Shown: in pieces, positions 44,463-53,918 of the stretch
How positions within the stretch are numbered: position 1 is the first letter of the stretch
How the letters are laid out: each line of letters starts with the position of its first letter
Source: JALEFZ01 sp039817415
GTDB taxonomy: Bacteria > Bacteroidota > Bacteroidia > J057
DNA: 64,000 nucleotides
NCBI GenBank assembly: GCA_039817415.1
Contig: JBCBVV010000007.1
Coordinates: 62,001-126,000 of the forward strand
Direction: 5' to 3'
Notes under the pieces: model-generated
What the model saw: only the letters and a program-made list of their open reading frames with translations
Databases searched by the model: none
What the model was told of the DNA's origin: nothing
Made by a program: the position numbers and the translations under genes

Positions 44463-45224
44463 ATGATCAAAGCAGTACTTGTAGAAGACGAAAAAAATAG
44501 TCAGGAACTCATCAGTGGCCTGATCACAGAATATTGCGATGGGGTAGAAGTAGTAGGAATTGCGGGTAGTGTGGCTGAGGCCCTTGGTACGATTAAGGAT
44601 AAAGAACCAGATTTGTTGTTTCTGGATATAGAACTGCCAGATGGCGATGGCTTTCAGGTGTTGGAGAAGGCTGAGAAAAGAGAATTCGATGTCATCTTCA
44701 TTACAGCCTACAACCAGTATGCTACCAAGGCCTTTAAATTCTCCGCTACGGACTATTTGTTAAAGCCTGTTGATATAGATGAATTGCAAGAGGCTGTAAA
44801 GCGTGTATTGGAGAAAAGAGAGAGTACACCCCGTGAGGAACAGTCAGCTAGGCTGGATGCCCTGATTCAGAACCTGAAGCACTTACAGGCTCCGCTAAAG
44901 CGTATTGTATTGCCCACCTCTAATGGCTTTACTGTAGTCAATCCTGATGACATCATCAGATGTGAATCAGATAGAAACTACACCTTCATTTTTCTGAAGG
45001 ATGGCAGAAAGATTCTGGTATCTAGAACCATCAAAGAATATGATGAGATGCTATCGGATTACAATTTCTTCCGCATTCATCAGTCTCATTTGATCAATCT
45101 AACCTACCTGAAAAATTACACCCGCGGCCGCGGCGGTTACGTTGAGCTGACTGACGGATCTGTGCTCGATGTCTCAGCTCGTAGGAAATCCGAGTTCCTG
45201 AAGCGTATGTCTGTTGATGGTTAA
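44463..45224 (+). CDS. LytTR-family response regulator
   Basis: 253 residues. Receiver domain 1-120: D55 in LLFLDIELPD, T81 in ITAY and K101 in LLKPVD. LytTR DNA-binding domain about 150-250 (IVLPTSNGFTVVNPDDIIRC, FFRIHQSHLINLTYLKNYT, DVSARRKSEFLKRM). It binds DNA as a phospho-dependent regulator; in Bacteroidota the partner is often a LytS-type membrane kinase. No such kinase is adjacent, so it is an orphan here. Followed by a region with competing hairpins. Confidence 0.92.
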   Translation: MIKAVLVEDEKNSQELISGLITEYCDGVEVVGIAGSVAEALGTIKDKEPDLLFLDIELPDGDGFQVLEKAEKREFDVIFITAYNQYATKAFKFSATDYLLKPVDIDELQEAVKRVLEKRESTPREEQSARLDALIQNLKHLQAPLKRIVLPTSNGFTVVNPDDIIRCESDRNYTFIFLKDGRKILVSRTIKEYDEMLSDYNFFRIHQSHLINLTYLKNYTRGRGGYVELTDGSVLDVSARRKSEFLKRMSVDG

Positions 45225-45309
45225 AGAACATCCCCTCGGGGAAGTAAGTCGGCAAAAAACGCAGAAACTTTTTGTGCATAGACTGCTGCTATAGATAGTA
45301 GTTCGGTCA

Positions 45310-45367
45310 ATGGATATTCGCACTTTTCAGATAGCGAAATATCCATATAGAAATTATGGATTTTCGG
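45310..45367. other. Three mutually exclusive complementary segments
   Basis: Segment A ATGGATATTCGC (45310-45321), B GCGAAATATCCAT (45334-45346) and C TATGGATTTTCGG (45355-45367). B is complementary to A (one extra base) and also to C (one mismatch or bulge). Only one pairing can form at a time. It lies between the LytTR gene and the convergent unknown gene; no T-run follows, so it is not a plain terminator. Confidence 0.4.
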
Positions 45368-45402
45368 CCTGACCACAAAATGAAGGATGAAATAAATACA
45401 GC

Positions 45403-46050
45403 CTAGTTGAGAGAAATATTTCTAAGGTATTTTACCAGCTTTTCCATACCTGGTTTCAGAATTTCGCCTTGAGGGAGTTCTGCCATTTGATGAGAATAAA
45501 TCTTCACCAATTCCTCGAAGTTTTCTTTTTGTAAAAGACGCGCTACCACAAGACCTCGGAGGTATCTATGTCCTTGGTTAGGCAGGTATTTGGAAGGCGA
45601 TTTTGGATCGAGGTTAAGGAGTTCGTGTATCCCTTCTAGTCTAAAGTATTGATTGAGGAAGAGAGAAATTTTACCCGACCACATTTGTTGGAAGGCAAGA
45701 ACGATCTCATCCAGGTCTCGGATACTTTTTGCTTCGAATCTCCAGTAAGCCTTATCCAGTAGTTTACCTTGGGAAATTATGATCGTATGGGCATCTGGTC
45801 TCCAGCCTTTTAAGCTACGTGTGAAGCTGCCCACCATGTCTTCCACGGCATGAATTCTGATGCCAAAATGAAACTCGATCATGACCAGATCGTCATAGGG
45901 GGAGACAGATAGAATCACATTTTGAAAGCCCGTCTCATCCTCTTTTCTAAACTGCTTTTTCGCCTCTAGGAGTTCATAGCCTTCCTTTTCCATAAAATGG
46001 GAAAGGGCATCCAGCATATAAGCTTCAGAAAAGTTACGGTCCAGGTGCAT
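45403..46050 (-). CDS. Cytoplasmic protein of unknown function
   Basis: About 215 residues, no signal peptide or TM helix. Mixed alpha/beta pattern with a central stretch DAHTIIISQGKLLDKAYW and helical C-terminal parts (RYLRGLVVARLLQKENFEEL). No domain recognised. I chose the ATG at 46050 (MHLDRNFSEAY); a TTG at 46071 would add seven residues. It is read on the minus strand after the big BNR-protein gene but is separated from it by a terminator hairpin. Confidence 0.6.
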   Translation of the reverse strand: MHLDRNFSEAYMLDALSHFMEKEGYELLEAKKQFRKEDETGFQNVILSVSPYDDLVMIEFHFGIRIHAVEDMVGSFTRSLKGWRPDAHTIIISQGKLLDKAYWRFEAKSIRDLDEIVLAFQQMWSGKISLFLNQYFRLEGIHELLNLDPKSPSKYLPNQGHRYLRGLVVARLLQKENFEELVKIYSHQMAELPQGEILKPGMEKLVKYLRNISLN

Positions 46051-46085
46051 GTGGGAAGAGCTTGCTTTCAATGTTAAAAGAAAGA

Positions 46086-46112
46086 CGGAAAGTTATCTAT
46101 GATAACTTCCCG
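46086..46112 (-). terminator. Terminator of the BNR-protein gene
   Basis: CGGAAAGTTATC/GATAACTTCCCG pairs 12 bp with one mismatch and a 3-base loop. On the minus strand TCTTTCTTTT follows. It ends the large gene 45 bases after its stop codon. Confidence 0.75.
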
Positions 46113-46157
46113 CCTAAATCTAAGACTTTATGTTTGATTCCCTCTCTTGTGGGTCAA

Positions 46158-49100
46158 TTAATTATTGATCCACTTGGCAGTCATCATTCTACCATTTTGT
46201 AAGCTAGTTCTAATCAGGTACATACCCGATCCAAGCTGTTCGGAAGGAAGAACATAGGATTTGCTATTCAATTCACCCTCTGTAAGGCTATATACTAAGG
46301 CCCCATTCATGTTGTAGATTTCAATTTTTCCTTGTTCATCAAGAATCTGATTGAAGGTCAACTTACTCACTCCATTCCCCTGACGAACTTTCATGCCAAT
46401 GGAAACAGCAGGAACAAAGACCTCAACTTGATCGGAGAAATCCTGCGTCCCATCAAAGTCCACTTGACGGAGACGGTAGTAATAGGTCTGGTTTCCAAAT
46501 GGAATCTCATCGTCTATGAAGAGATAGTCCCTCTGCACAACGCTGTTGCCATAACCATTGACAAAGCCTACTTCTTCGAAGTCTTGTCCATCCAGGCTTC
46601 TCTGAACATAGAATCCTTTGTTGTTGATCTCAGAAGCAGTCGCCCAAATCAGGTCAATCTGCCCTTCATTGAAACGGGCTGAGATATCCAGGAACTCTAC
46701 AGGCTGAGGAGCAGGAGCAGGTCCCGCCACACCAAGTGCAAATCCTGAGAATCCATCTGCAAATGAAGCCGTAATTGTGAAGCCTTTTGTGCCATGGGTA
46801 CCATCGACTATGGCAGATGAGTCAAATGACTGGACAAAGTTGTTAGAAGGCGTTACAGATGCCGCACTTACCCCTGAGCCTTTGTAGCAGACCATATCGC
46901 CAATGGCATTTCCTGTAGCGGCCGTCCATCCATTGAGCTCATCATTTGACAAGTAGAAGGTTATGTCGTAAGAAGCCGATGAACTGCTGTTGGTTGGGGT
47001 AACGTTCCATGTCTTATCCATCATCTGGTAGTCAGTGACTCCTGTATACCAGAAGTCAGTCGCACCTGTTCCCGCCCTGTCAATTTCTACCGTAGTACAA
47101 CCGAAGTCATGGCTTCCATTGTCGATTCTGGCGAGGATTTCTCCCGTAGCATCGTAGAAATAGACGGTTTCGTTAGGACCGAGATATTCTTCGGTGGAAA
47201 CGATCGTTTCTTCGATGTCTGTCGTAGCATCGTAAACGAATCGTAACTCCGGAATACCATTGTAGGAATTGGAGGTTGTGACGGTATTACAACCAGGCGT
47301 GCTTGGGCTTAAATTTACCCATGCCTGATTACCACCCAATATTTCTACAAATACGGGATCATCAGATGATGTGGAAGAATTGGACCAACAGGTTTCTATG
47401 AGAAGATTGGATGTGCCGTCCCATTCAAAGTTGCTCGTGAAGTTAATACGGTTATAAGAAAGGCTCGCAGTAGTAACTGAACCTGTAAATACTTCAGTCA
47501 TACCTGTTTCAAATGATCCCGGCGGTATTGTGGTGGCTGTATTTTTTAGTTTCAGGCTAAAATTATCGAAAGGTTGAGTACTTGCTTTGGTCCCAACAAG
47601 AAAATCCAAAGCAGATATACTTGCACCTGCAGGTAAGCCAGCGGCAATCAGGTCAGAGGCCAAATAAAGATACTGCCATTTGTCATCTGTCTTTGATCCC
47701 TGGAAAGGAGAAATGGTTGAGTTTGTCCCTGAAACATCGCCATAATCAGCCTCAGCCGTCCCTATAAATGGTGCCGAATCCTCACTTGTAATATCTATAG
47801 AAGTCTCCGAAGAAGCCCCAATAATTGCATCGGTTGTTCCCGGGTTATCTAGTGTAAGTTCCAATACTATACTTTCATTGGCTTCCACCGCACCATCATC
47901 ATATACCCTGATGGTTACTTCTTGGACGGTAACTCCAGCGGTGGTAAAGGTTAGCCCAGTGGTAATCAGGTCAAAATCTATTCCTTCTGTTGCCGTTGAA
48001 CTACCCGATACAGAAACCGTAACGTCTGCATCCCCCGTTGTAGGTCGTTGCGAAATGGCCACCTCGGTTACATAATCAATATATCCCAAGCAATCGTCCG
48101 GGGCGGCTTTATTGCCTCCGCTAGAACCCTCCGCAGCGCTGGTTAGGGTATTGGAAAAGTTAATGCTTGCGGTAGAGAAGAAATCTGTTGTGTAAAGACC
48201 ACGGCCATGCGTGGCAGCGGTTACCTGATTGTCTGTACCTCTTGTCTGAAGCATATCTACTCTAACATTCGCCAAGCCAGAGTTGGAGGCATCCCAGATG
48301 GTTGATCCACCATCTAAGTTGTCTGTAGACCAAACCCCCAATTCTGTCGCTACCAAAGCCTGGTCATTCTGTCCGGGCACAAACTCGATCCAGCGAATAG
48401 GCATATCTGGAAGGTTCCCTTCAACTGCAGTCCAGGATGTACCCCCATCAGTGGTTTCGAAGACGCTGGTTACTCCATAATTCGAGAAAGTGATCAGGAT
48501 ATGATCTTCATCTCCTTCTTCTATGCTTATACAGCTTGTGGTTGCCCCTGCAACACCATAGGTTGAAGGATCAAAAATAGTCGCTCCAGCAGGAGCTGTA
48601 TTTGCATTGTCAACTCTTATGATATAGCCATTTTCCCAGCCTGTATAAACGGTAGTAGAAGTATTGGGAGAAACCGTTACGGAACTTATTTCGGAGGAGC
48701 TAACGACACCACCTATTGAAATGGTAGTAGATGTTAGTGTGGCTCCAATACCCGAGAGTCTTAGGAGATTCCCATTTCCATAAGAGCCATAAAGGATGTT
48801 GTTATCGCTATCGTAATCAGTTTGGTTGATGAAATTACCAATAGAGGAGCTGATATTTACGAAGGAGAAACTGGCAAAACTATTGGTTGAAATTCTGTAT
48901 TGGTTTCTAATAAATGAGGTAATCTGAATGTTTGGCTCATTCTCGTCAATATGGCAGAATCCCCCATCGCCTCCTGTTACCTCAAATACTGACCCAAGAC
49001 CTGTATTGGTAAACTGATGAGAACCATTGTCTTGTGCGCCGGCCAAATAGTAATCCGTATTGGCGGTAGGATCCATGGCACAAGCATAGTATTGTACTGT

Positions 49101-50576
49101 TCTGAAGGTACTTCCGTTTACATCAGTCCAAGTAGGGCGAGTTGGAGAGCTTACATTGACGTTGTTAGAGTAAAACAATCCTCCATCAGAGGCGATGACC
49201 ATATTGGAAGAGCTTCCAGGCTCAAACACAATATTGTGGTGGTCTGCATGGATATAGTTGGCATTCGTCCAGCCAAGACCAGCTGCGCCTCCGCCTAGGG
49301 TCCATATTGACATTTGCTCCCACGTAACTCCCTTATCATAGGATCTTAATGCATCGATTCCACCAATATATAGGTTGTCGGCATCGTTAGGATCCACTAC
49401 GGCAATCAGGTTGTACCAGGCTTGTCCACGAGTGAAGACTGGAAAAGAACCTTGGTCATAGATAGTAGGAATAGAGGAAGATAGATCTGTATAGGTTGGA
49501 GCAGAACTCAGTGGATCTCCACTCATGTTCTCACAGCGGTACATTTCTGTAACGTCATCACTTCCTACGCCTTCTCCTAAAATGTACAGTCTATCGGCAT
49601 CCGAAGGGGCCACCGCCATTTCCAATCTATCAATTGTAGAGGCTGAACCCGTACCAGAAGCGGGAGGAAAGACCCTAACCCAGTTGCCCGTATTTCCTGT
49701 TGTTGCACCATAGGTGCCAGCGTCTGACTTCCATACTTCTCCATAGGAACTGGCATAAATGTCTCCATCTGCTCCTATTTCAATGTCTCCAAACCTTGCA
49801 CTACCAGTAGGAGTGGAGGTGCCGGAAAGATCCAGCCCGTTTACAGATGTACTGAGTACTGTAGAGAAAGAAACTCCGCCATCGGAGGATTTTACCAGTC
49901 CAAAGAATCTGGTCGCTACATAAATATCTCCATTTGAAGCTACCTCTAAATCATTGACAAAGCCAATTCCCGAGGAGGCAGCCAATTGTGAGAAGGAAGT
50001 TCCTCCATTTATCGATTTCCAAATACCCAATCCCTGTACTGCATCCAAGTTTCCCCAGCCTTCTCCTGTTCCGACATAAATCGTATTAGGAGTAGAGGGG
50101 TCCTGTTTGATAGCAGATACGGCTAGATTATCCCAAAACTCATCGACATGAGTCCAGATGGGTGTTCCTGACTGGAAGTCGGTTCCTCTGTAAAGACCAC
50201 CTGCTACTGAGCCTGCAAAGACCGTGTTATTCGTATTGTCATTTGCATCAAACATGAAGGCACGGGTACGGCCAGCAACATTATTGGGACCTCTTTCGGT
50301 CCATCCAATACCCGTAATACCCGCTCGGCTATTGAGTTGGGTAATTCTATCCTTGTATGCCTTAGCTTGAATTAACCTATCTCTAGGAACAGTATTGGTC
50401 GCAGGGTCTTTGGTCTTTTCAAACTCCTGTTGCCAGGCAAGATCCATACGGTCTCTTTTGGAAGCTTTTTCAAATTTTTCTGAGATGGAAACTGGAATTT
50501 CCTTGATCGCCAGCTTGGGTTTCTGACAGCTCCACAACAAAATAATAAGTGGAATTACGAGTAAGATTTTTTTCAT
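46158..50576 (-). CDS. Giant BNR/Calx-beta surface protein with T9SS tail and lipobox
   Basis: 1472 residues. The N-terminus has a lipobox (IILLWSC, C17) followed by QKPKLAIKE. Residues about 85-800 are BNR/VPS10-type beta-propeller repeats: NTVFAGSVAGGLYRG, NTIYVGTGEGWGN, YVATRFFGLVKSSDGGVSF, SVFETTDGGTSW. A Calx-beta domain covers about 820-930 (VTVSVSGSSTATEGIDFDL). Residues 940-1390 hold further Ig-like parts. The end (IEIYNMNGALVYSLTEGEL, MYLIRTSLQNGRMM) is a type A sorting domain. It should be a surface protein; the lipobox plus T9SS tail together are unusual. Well terminated and monocistronic. Confidence 0.85.
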   Translation of the reverse strand: MKKILLVIPLIILLWSCQKPKLAIKEIPVSISEKFEKASKRDRMDLAWQQEFEKTKDPATNTVPRDRLIQAKAYKDRITQLNSRAGITGIGWTERGPNNVAGRTRAFMFDANDNTNNTVFAGSVAGGLYRGTDFQSGTPIWTHVDEFWDNLAVSAIKQDPSTPNTIYVGTGEGWGNLDAVQGLGIWKSINGGTSFSQLAASSGIGFVNDLEVASNGDIYVATRFFGLVKSSDGGVSFSTVLSTSVNGLDLSGTSTPTGSARFGDIEIGADGDIYASSYGEVWKSDAGTYGATTGNTGNWVRVFPPASGTGSASTIDRLEMAVAPSDADRLYILGEGVGSDDVTEMYRCENMSGDPLSSAPTYTDLSSSIPTIYDQGSFPVFTRGQAWYNLIAVVDPNDADNLYIGGIDALRSYDKGVTWEQMSIWTLGGGAAGLGWTNANYIHADHHNIVFEPGSSSNMVIASDGGLFYSNNVNVSSPTRPTWTDVNGSTFRTVQYYACAMDPTANTDYYLAGAQDNGSHQFTNTGLGSVFEVTGGDGGFCHIDENEPNIQITSFIRNQYRISTNSFASFSFVNISSSIGNFINQTDYDSDNNILYGSYGNGNLLRLSGIGATLTSTTISIGGVVSSSEISSVTVSPNTSTTVYTGWENGYIIRVDNANTAPAGATIFDPSTYGVAGATTSCISIEEGDEDHILITFSNYGVTSVFETTDGGTSWTAVEGNLPDMPIRWIEFVPGQNDQALVATELGVWSTDNLDGGSTIWDASNSGLANVRVDMLQTRGTDNQVTAATHGRGLYTTDFFSTASINFSNTLTSAAEGSSGGNKAAPDDCLGYIDYVTEVAISQRPTTGDADVTVSVSGSSTATEGIDFDLITTGLTFTTAGVTVQEVTIRVYDDGAVEANESIVLELTLDNPGTTDAIIGASSETSIDITSEDSAPFIGTAEADYGDVSGTNSTISPFQGSKTDDKWQYLYLASDLIAAGLPAGASISALDFLVGTKASTQPFDNFSLKLKNTATTIPPGSFETGMTEVFTGSVTTASLSYNRINFTSNFEWDGTSNLLIETCWSNSSTSSDDPVFVEILGGNQAWVNLSPSTPGCNTVTTSNSYNGIPELRFVYDATTDIEETIVSTEEYLGPNETVYFYDATGEILARIDNGSHDFGCTTVEIDRAGTGATDFWYTGVTDYQMMDKTWNVTPTNSSSSASYDITFYLSNDELNGWTAATGNAIGDMVCYKGSGVSAASVTPSNNFVQSFDSSAIVDGTHGTKGFTITASFADGFSGFALGVAGPAPAPQPVEFLDISARFNEGQIDLIWATASEINNKGFYVQRSLDGQDFEEVGFVNGYGNSVVQRDYLFIDDEIPFGNQTYYYRLRQVDFDGTQDFSDQVEVFVPAVSIGMKVRQGNGVSKLTFNQILDEQGKIEIYNMNGALVYSLTEGELNSKSYVLPSEQLGSGMYLIRTSLQNGRMMTAKWINN

Positions 50577-50963
50577 GATCCGGGTAAAAAATAGGGTTAG
50601 CTTAGTGTAAGATCTTTACAAATATGTCAGAAGACCTTGTCAAAAGAAGTGCAGGGGGCACATCTACAAGATCCAACATGATGCGAAATCAGTATAGTTG
50701 AGGAATTGGGATTCACAAGTATAGGAAAAATTTGATCAACTATTGAATTTATATGCGTGTAAGGTTAAAATATTTCGTGAATGGTTATTTTGTATTTTGA
50801 ATTAGATTGTTGGGGTAAGGACAGACTTGCTAATCAATATTTTTCTTTCTTATTCGTCCCCAATTCAAGAAGATCATTTCCATAAATGAATTCATAGTTT
50901 TACTTTTAACTACTTGGAAAAGAGGGGAAGCTCCCCAATAGTAGAGTAGCGTCAAAATAACAT
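50577..50963. other. Divergent intergenic region, nothing specific seen
   Basis: 387 bases between the BNR-protein and hslU starts. It must hold both promoters. I find no clear TTG/TAnnTTTG pair, long inverted repeat or small gene. Confidence 0.4.
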
Positions 50964-52343
50964 ATGCAAGATCACTTTACGCCCGCCAGAATTGTCCAGG
51001 AACTGGACAAGTATATCATTGGGCAGGCAGATGCAAAAAAGGCTGTAGCCATTGCCCTGAGGAACAGATGGCGAAGGATGCGTGCTGCAGATGAGATTCA
51101 AAAAGAAATTATTCCCAATAATATTCTGATGATCGGGCCCACAGGTGTGGGAAAGACAGAAATTGCCAGAAGACTCGCCCAGTTGGCGGATGCTCCATTT
51201 GTAAAGGTGGAAGCTTCTAAATTTACAGAGGTAGGCTATGTTGGCCGCGATGTCGAGAGCATGGTAAGAGACTTGGTTGAGCAATCCGTTAATTTGGTTC
51301 GCCAAGAACAAAAGGAAAAGGTAAAGGAGGCAGCGAAAGAAGGAGCCAATGAGAAGATTCTAGATATCTTGATTCCTCCTGTCATGAATGTCAACAAGCC
51401 CACCACCAATAGTGGAGAAATTGGCTATTCGACTTCTAATTACTCTGATCAGGAACTCAATGAACGCACCCGAGAGATGTTTCGTGAGAAACTCAAGAAG
51501 GGAGAGCTAGATGAACGCAAGGTAGAGGTAGAAGTAACTGTTCCTGCCCACAATGTGCAAGTAGTTGGCCCTATGGGCATGGATGGGATGGATGGCCTTC
51601 AGGATATGCTGAGTGGCATGATGCCCAAGAAGACCAAGAAGCGCAAAATGACCGTGAAAGAAGCCAGAGAGCATTTTGTTGAGGAGGAGGCAAACCGGCT
51701 GATTGATATGGATTCTGTAACCAGAGAGGCGCTAGATAGAGCCCAAAACAACGGAATCATCTTCATAGACGAGATTGACAAGGTGGCCGTATCTTCTTCT
51801 GGAGGAAAAGGCGGACCTGATGTATCTCGTCAGGGGGTGCAACGAGATCTTTTGCCTATTGTAGAGGGTTCAGTGGTCAATACCAAGCACGGATCTATCA
51901 AAACAGACCATGTACTTTTTATTTCGGCTGGGGCCTTCCACGTGTCCAAGCCAAGTGATTTGATCCCAGAATTGCAGGGTCGCTTCCCAATTAGGGTTGA
52001 ATTGAATCCGCTTACAAAGGAGGACTTTGTTAAAATTCTTTCCATTCCTAAAAATGCCTTGACCAAGCAATATCAGGCCTTATTAGAGGCTGAGGGAGTA
52101 AGCATTTCCTTCGATCAGACGGCTATAGAAGCCATGGCAGAAATGGCCAGTGAAGTCAATCAGGAAGTGGAGAACATCGGGGCCCGTAGGTTACATACCA
52201 TTATGAGTGCCTTGTTGAATGACATCCTATTCGAAGTGCCGGATATCAACCCAAACGTTTCCTTCCACATTGACCGCGATTTTGTAGAAGACAAACTAAG
52301 AGATGTGGTAACCAAAAGGGACTTGAGCCAATATATTCTGTAA
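50964..52343 (+). CDS. hslU: ATP-dependent protease ATPase subunit HslU
   Basis: 459 residues. AAA+ unfoldase that feeds substrates to the HslV peptidase. Walker A GPTGVGKT (58-65), Walker B IIFIDEID (D269, E270), the intermediate (I) domain between them with GMDGMDGLQDMLSGMMP, and the arginine-finger and sensor-2 region (GRFPIRVELN, ENIGARRLHTI) are present. The C-terminal DLSQYIL tail is the element that docks into HslV. The ATG at 50964 fits the family N-terminus. hslV is not adjacent. A strong terminator follows. Confidence 0.97.
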   Translation: MQDHFTPARIVQELDKYIIGQADAKKAVAIALRNRWRRMRAADEIQKEIIPNNILMIGPTGVGKTEIARRLAQLADAPFVKVEASKFTEVGYVGRDVESMVRDLVEQSVNLVRQEQKEKVKEAAKEGANEKILDILIPPVMNVNKPTTNSGEIGYSTSNYSDQELNERTREMFREKLKKGELDERKVEVEVTVPAHNVQVVGPMGMDGMDGLQDMLSGMMPKKTKKRKMTVKEAREHFVEEEANRLIDMDSVTREALDRAQNNGIIFIDEIDKVAVSSSGGKGGPDVSRQGVQRDLLPIVEGSVVNTKHGSIKTDHVLFISAGAFHVSKPSDLIPELQGRFPIRVELNPLTKEDFVKILSIPKNALTKQYQALLEAEGVSISFDQTAIEAMAEMASEVNQEVENIGARRLHTIMSALLNDILFEVPDINPNVSFHIDRDFVEDKLRDVVTKRDLSQYIL

Positions 52344-52367
52344 AGGCTGAGAAATAGAAAAAAGGTA

Positions 52368-52398
52368 AAAAAAGGGAGGCTTAGGGTCTCCCTTTTTT
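52368..52398. terminator. Terminator after hslU
   Basis: AAAAAAGGGAG and CTCCCTTTTTT are perfect 11-base complementary arms with a 9-base loop, followed by G. T-runs on both strands, but no minus-strand gene ends here. Confidence 0.9.
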
Positions 52399-52597
52399 GA
52401 TGGAGGTTCAAGCATGAAGCTGAATCGAAGCCCAACTTTTTTATTCTATTGGGGAAGGGGAAATCCTACCAATTACGAAAAAACGACTTGATCAAAAATA
52501 ACCTTACACCTTCGAATTGTTTTTTGATTGTAAAATTCCTTGTCTGTAGCGAATGGTCAAATTCTTTGCGCAAATGGGTAAGTAGCGGGACTGAACG

Positions 52598-52691
52598 GTA
52601 TGCTATCTTGCAGATGTAAAGTTCCCGGTAAATCTAGCATACATGTGAATTTACCCAAAATTGTAGACGGTTTGTAAGCTGGTCTACCGGG
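52598..52691 (+). other. Structured leader upstream of porP
   Basis: Four perfect complementary pairs overlap here: GTATGCTA (52598-52605)/TAGCATAC (52635-52642), CCCGGTA (52624-52630)/TACCGGG (52685-52691), GGTAAAT (52627-52633)/ATTTACC (52649-52655) and GTAGAC (52663-52668)/GTCTAC (52682-52687). Some pairs exclude others. The block ends 24 bases before the porP ATG, so it could be a regulatory RNA leader. No known riboswitch consensus is recognised. Confidence 0.4.
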
Positions 52692-52715
52692 TTAATACTG
52701 CACGAAAACCTGTTG

Positions 52716-53861
52716 ATGAAACTTTTACCCATTACCCGATCTTTGCTCATCTTTGCGCTCGTGATTGTGGGGCTTCGTCCAAACATACTTAGAGGACAAG
52801 ACCCAGTTTTTACACAATTTTTCGCCCAGAAAATGTACCTGAATCCCGCCTTGACTGGCTATGATGGAGGCGCCAGCGCTTCTATTTCAACAAGGGATCA
52901 ATGGAGAAGAATAGGGGGCACCAATGCCATCTTCCGCACCAACAATGCCGAAGCTTCTTTGGACCTACCGATGATGAAATCCGCCTTTGGTCTTCAGATG
53001 TTTTCCAATGAAATGGGCAATAGTCCAGATCAGTCATTGTTATGGCAAAAGGTGGGACTTTCCTACGCATTTCGAAACCGTTCCTGTAATCCTTATCGTG
53101 ATCCCAATTGGGAGATGAGCCTTGGGCTTCGATTGAGCTACAATCGATACCGTCTCAATTTTGACGGATTTACCTTTGCTAGCCAGCTCAATCCCATTAC
53201 AGGTTTTGATCCAAACGCGGCGAATCCTTTGGCCAATTTCAATAATGGAATTGGGCAAGATGAGTATTTGGATTTGGATGCGGGTATTGCCTTTCGCTTC
53301 AGAAATATCGGATTCGCGGGTAGTCCAGATGATCATTTATTGATCGGCTTAGCAGTTTCCCATTTGCCTAGTAGAAGCAGTACCTTGCTAAGCCTTGGAG
53401 GCCAGCAAGCCTTAAGATTTACGTTTCACTCTTCCTATGTCATTCACCTTGGCGGAAGCGGAATGCGCTATCAATTGGTTCCTATGATACGGTCTGATAT
53501 GCAGTACGCTTCAGGCTGGGCACAAGGAGGCAGCTATAAATATTGGTCGAATCAGGTAGGAGCTGTAGCCAACATGGCCAACAATAGCCAGTTTTGGTTT
53601 GGCGTATGGGGGAATGGCCGTGTCGTTCCTAACCCTACCAACGATGATGTAACGAATGTTTCTAGCATTTACTCAGCCAGTATGGGCCTCGGGACAGACC
53701 TGCCTTTGGGTGGGAATGGCGCACCAAGAATTAAGCTGGGTATAAGCATGGATTACAATGTTACAGGGACCCTAAGTGATGGAGGAAAAACGGTAGAGTT
53801 TTTCGCTGTCTTTCACTGGCCCAATGCGACCAATTGTAAGTGCTTCACGCCCTTCATGTAA
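52716..53861 (+). CDS. PorP/SprF-family T9SS-associated outer-membrane protein
   Basis: 381 residues. Signal peptide (SLLIFALVIVGLRPNILRGQ). The mature start DPVFTQFFAQKMYLNPALTGY is the family hallmark. The rest is beta-barrel strands (VGLSYAFRNRS, IKLGISMDYNVTGTLSDGG). SprF/PorP-type proteins work with type B cargo, helping them reach or stay at the cell surface. The giant PKD protein gene follows after 57 bases, giving the usual pairing. I chose the ATG at 52716 (a TTG lies one codon before). Confidence 0.92.
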   Translation: MKLLPITRSLLIFALVIVGLRPNILRGQDPVFTQFFAQKMYLNPALTGYDGGASASISTRDQWRRIGGTNAIFRTNNAEASLDLPMMKSAFGLQMFSNEMGNSPDQSLLWQKVGLSYAFRNRSCNPYRDPNWEMSLGLRLSYNRYRLNFDGFTFASQLNPITGFDPNAANPLANFNNGIGQDEYLDLDAGIAFRFRNIGFAGSPDDHLLIGLAVSHLPSRSSTLLSLGGQQALRFTFHSSYVIHLGGSGMRYQLVPMIRSDMQYASGWAQGGSYKYWSNQVGAVANMANNSQFWFGVWGNGRVVPNPTNDDVTNVSSIYSASMGLGTDLPLGGNGAPRIKLGISMDYNVTGTLSDGGKTVEFFAVFHWPNATNCKCFTPFM

Positions 53862-53918
53862 TCATTCAAAGCCCCTCCAAACATCCATTGCAACTTCAAC
53901 CTGTAAAAGAGATTACCT

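Larger units (their letters stand above)
52344..52715. other. Intergenic region with hslU terminator and a structured porP leader
   Basis: 372 bases. After the terminator and an AT-rich stretch, the last 118 bases before porP contain four inverted-repeat pairs, listed below as one leader element. No gene seen. Confidence 0.45.
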
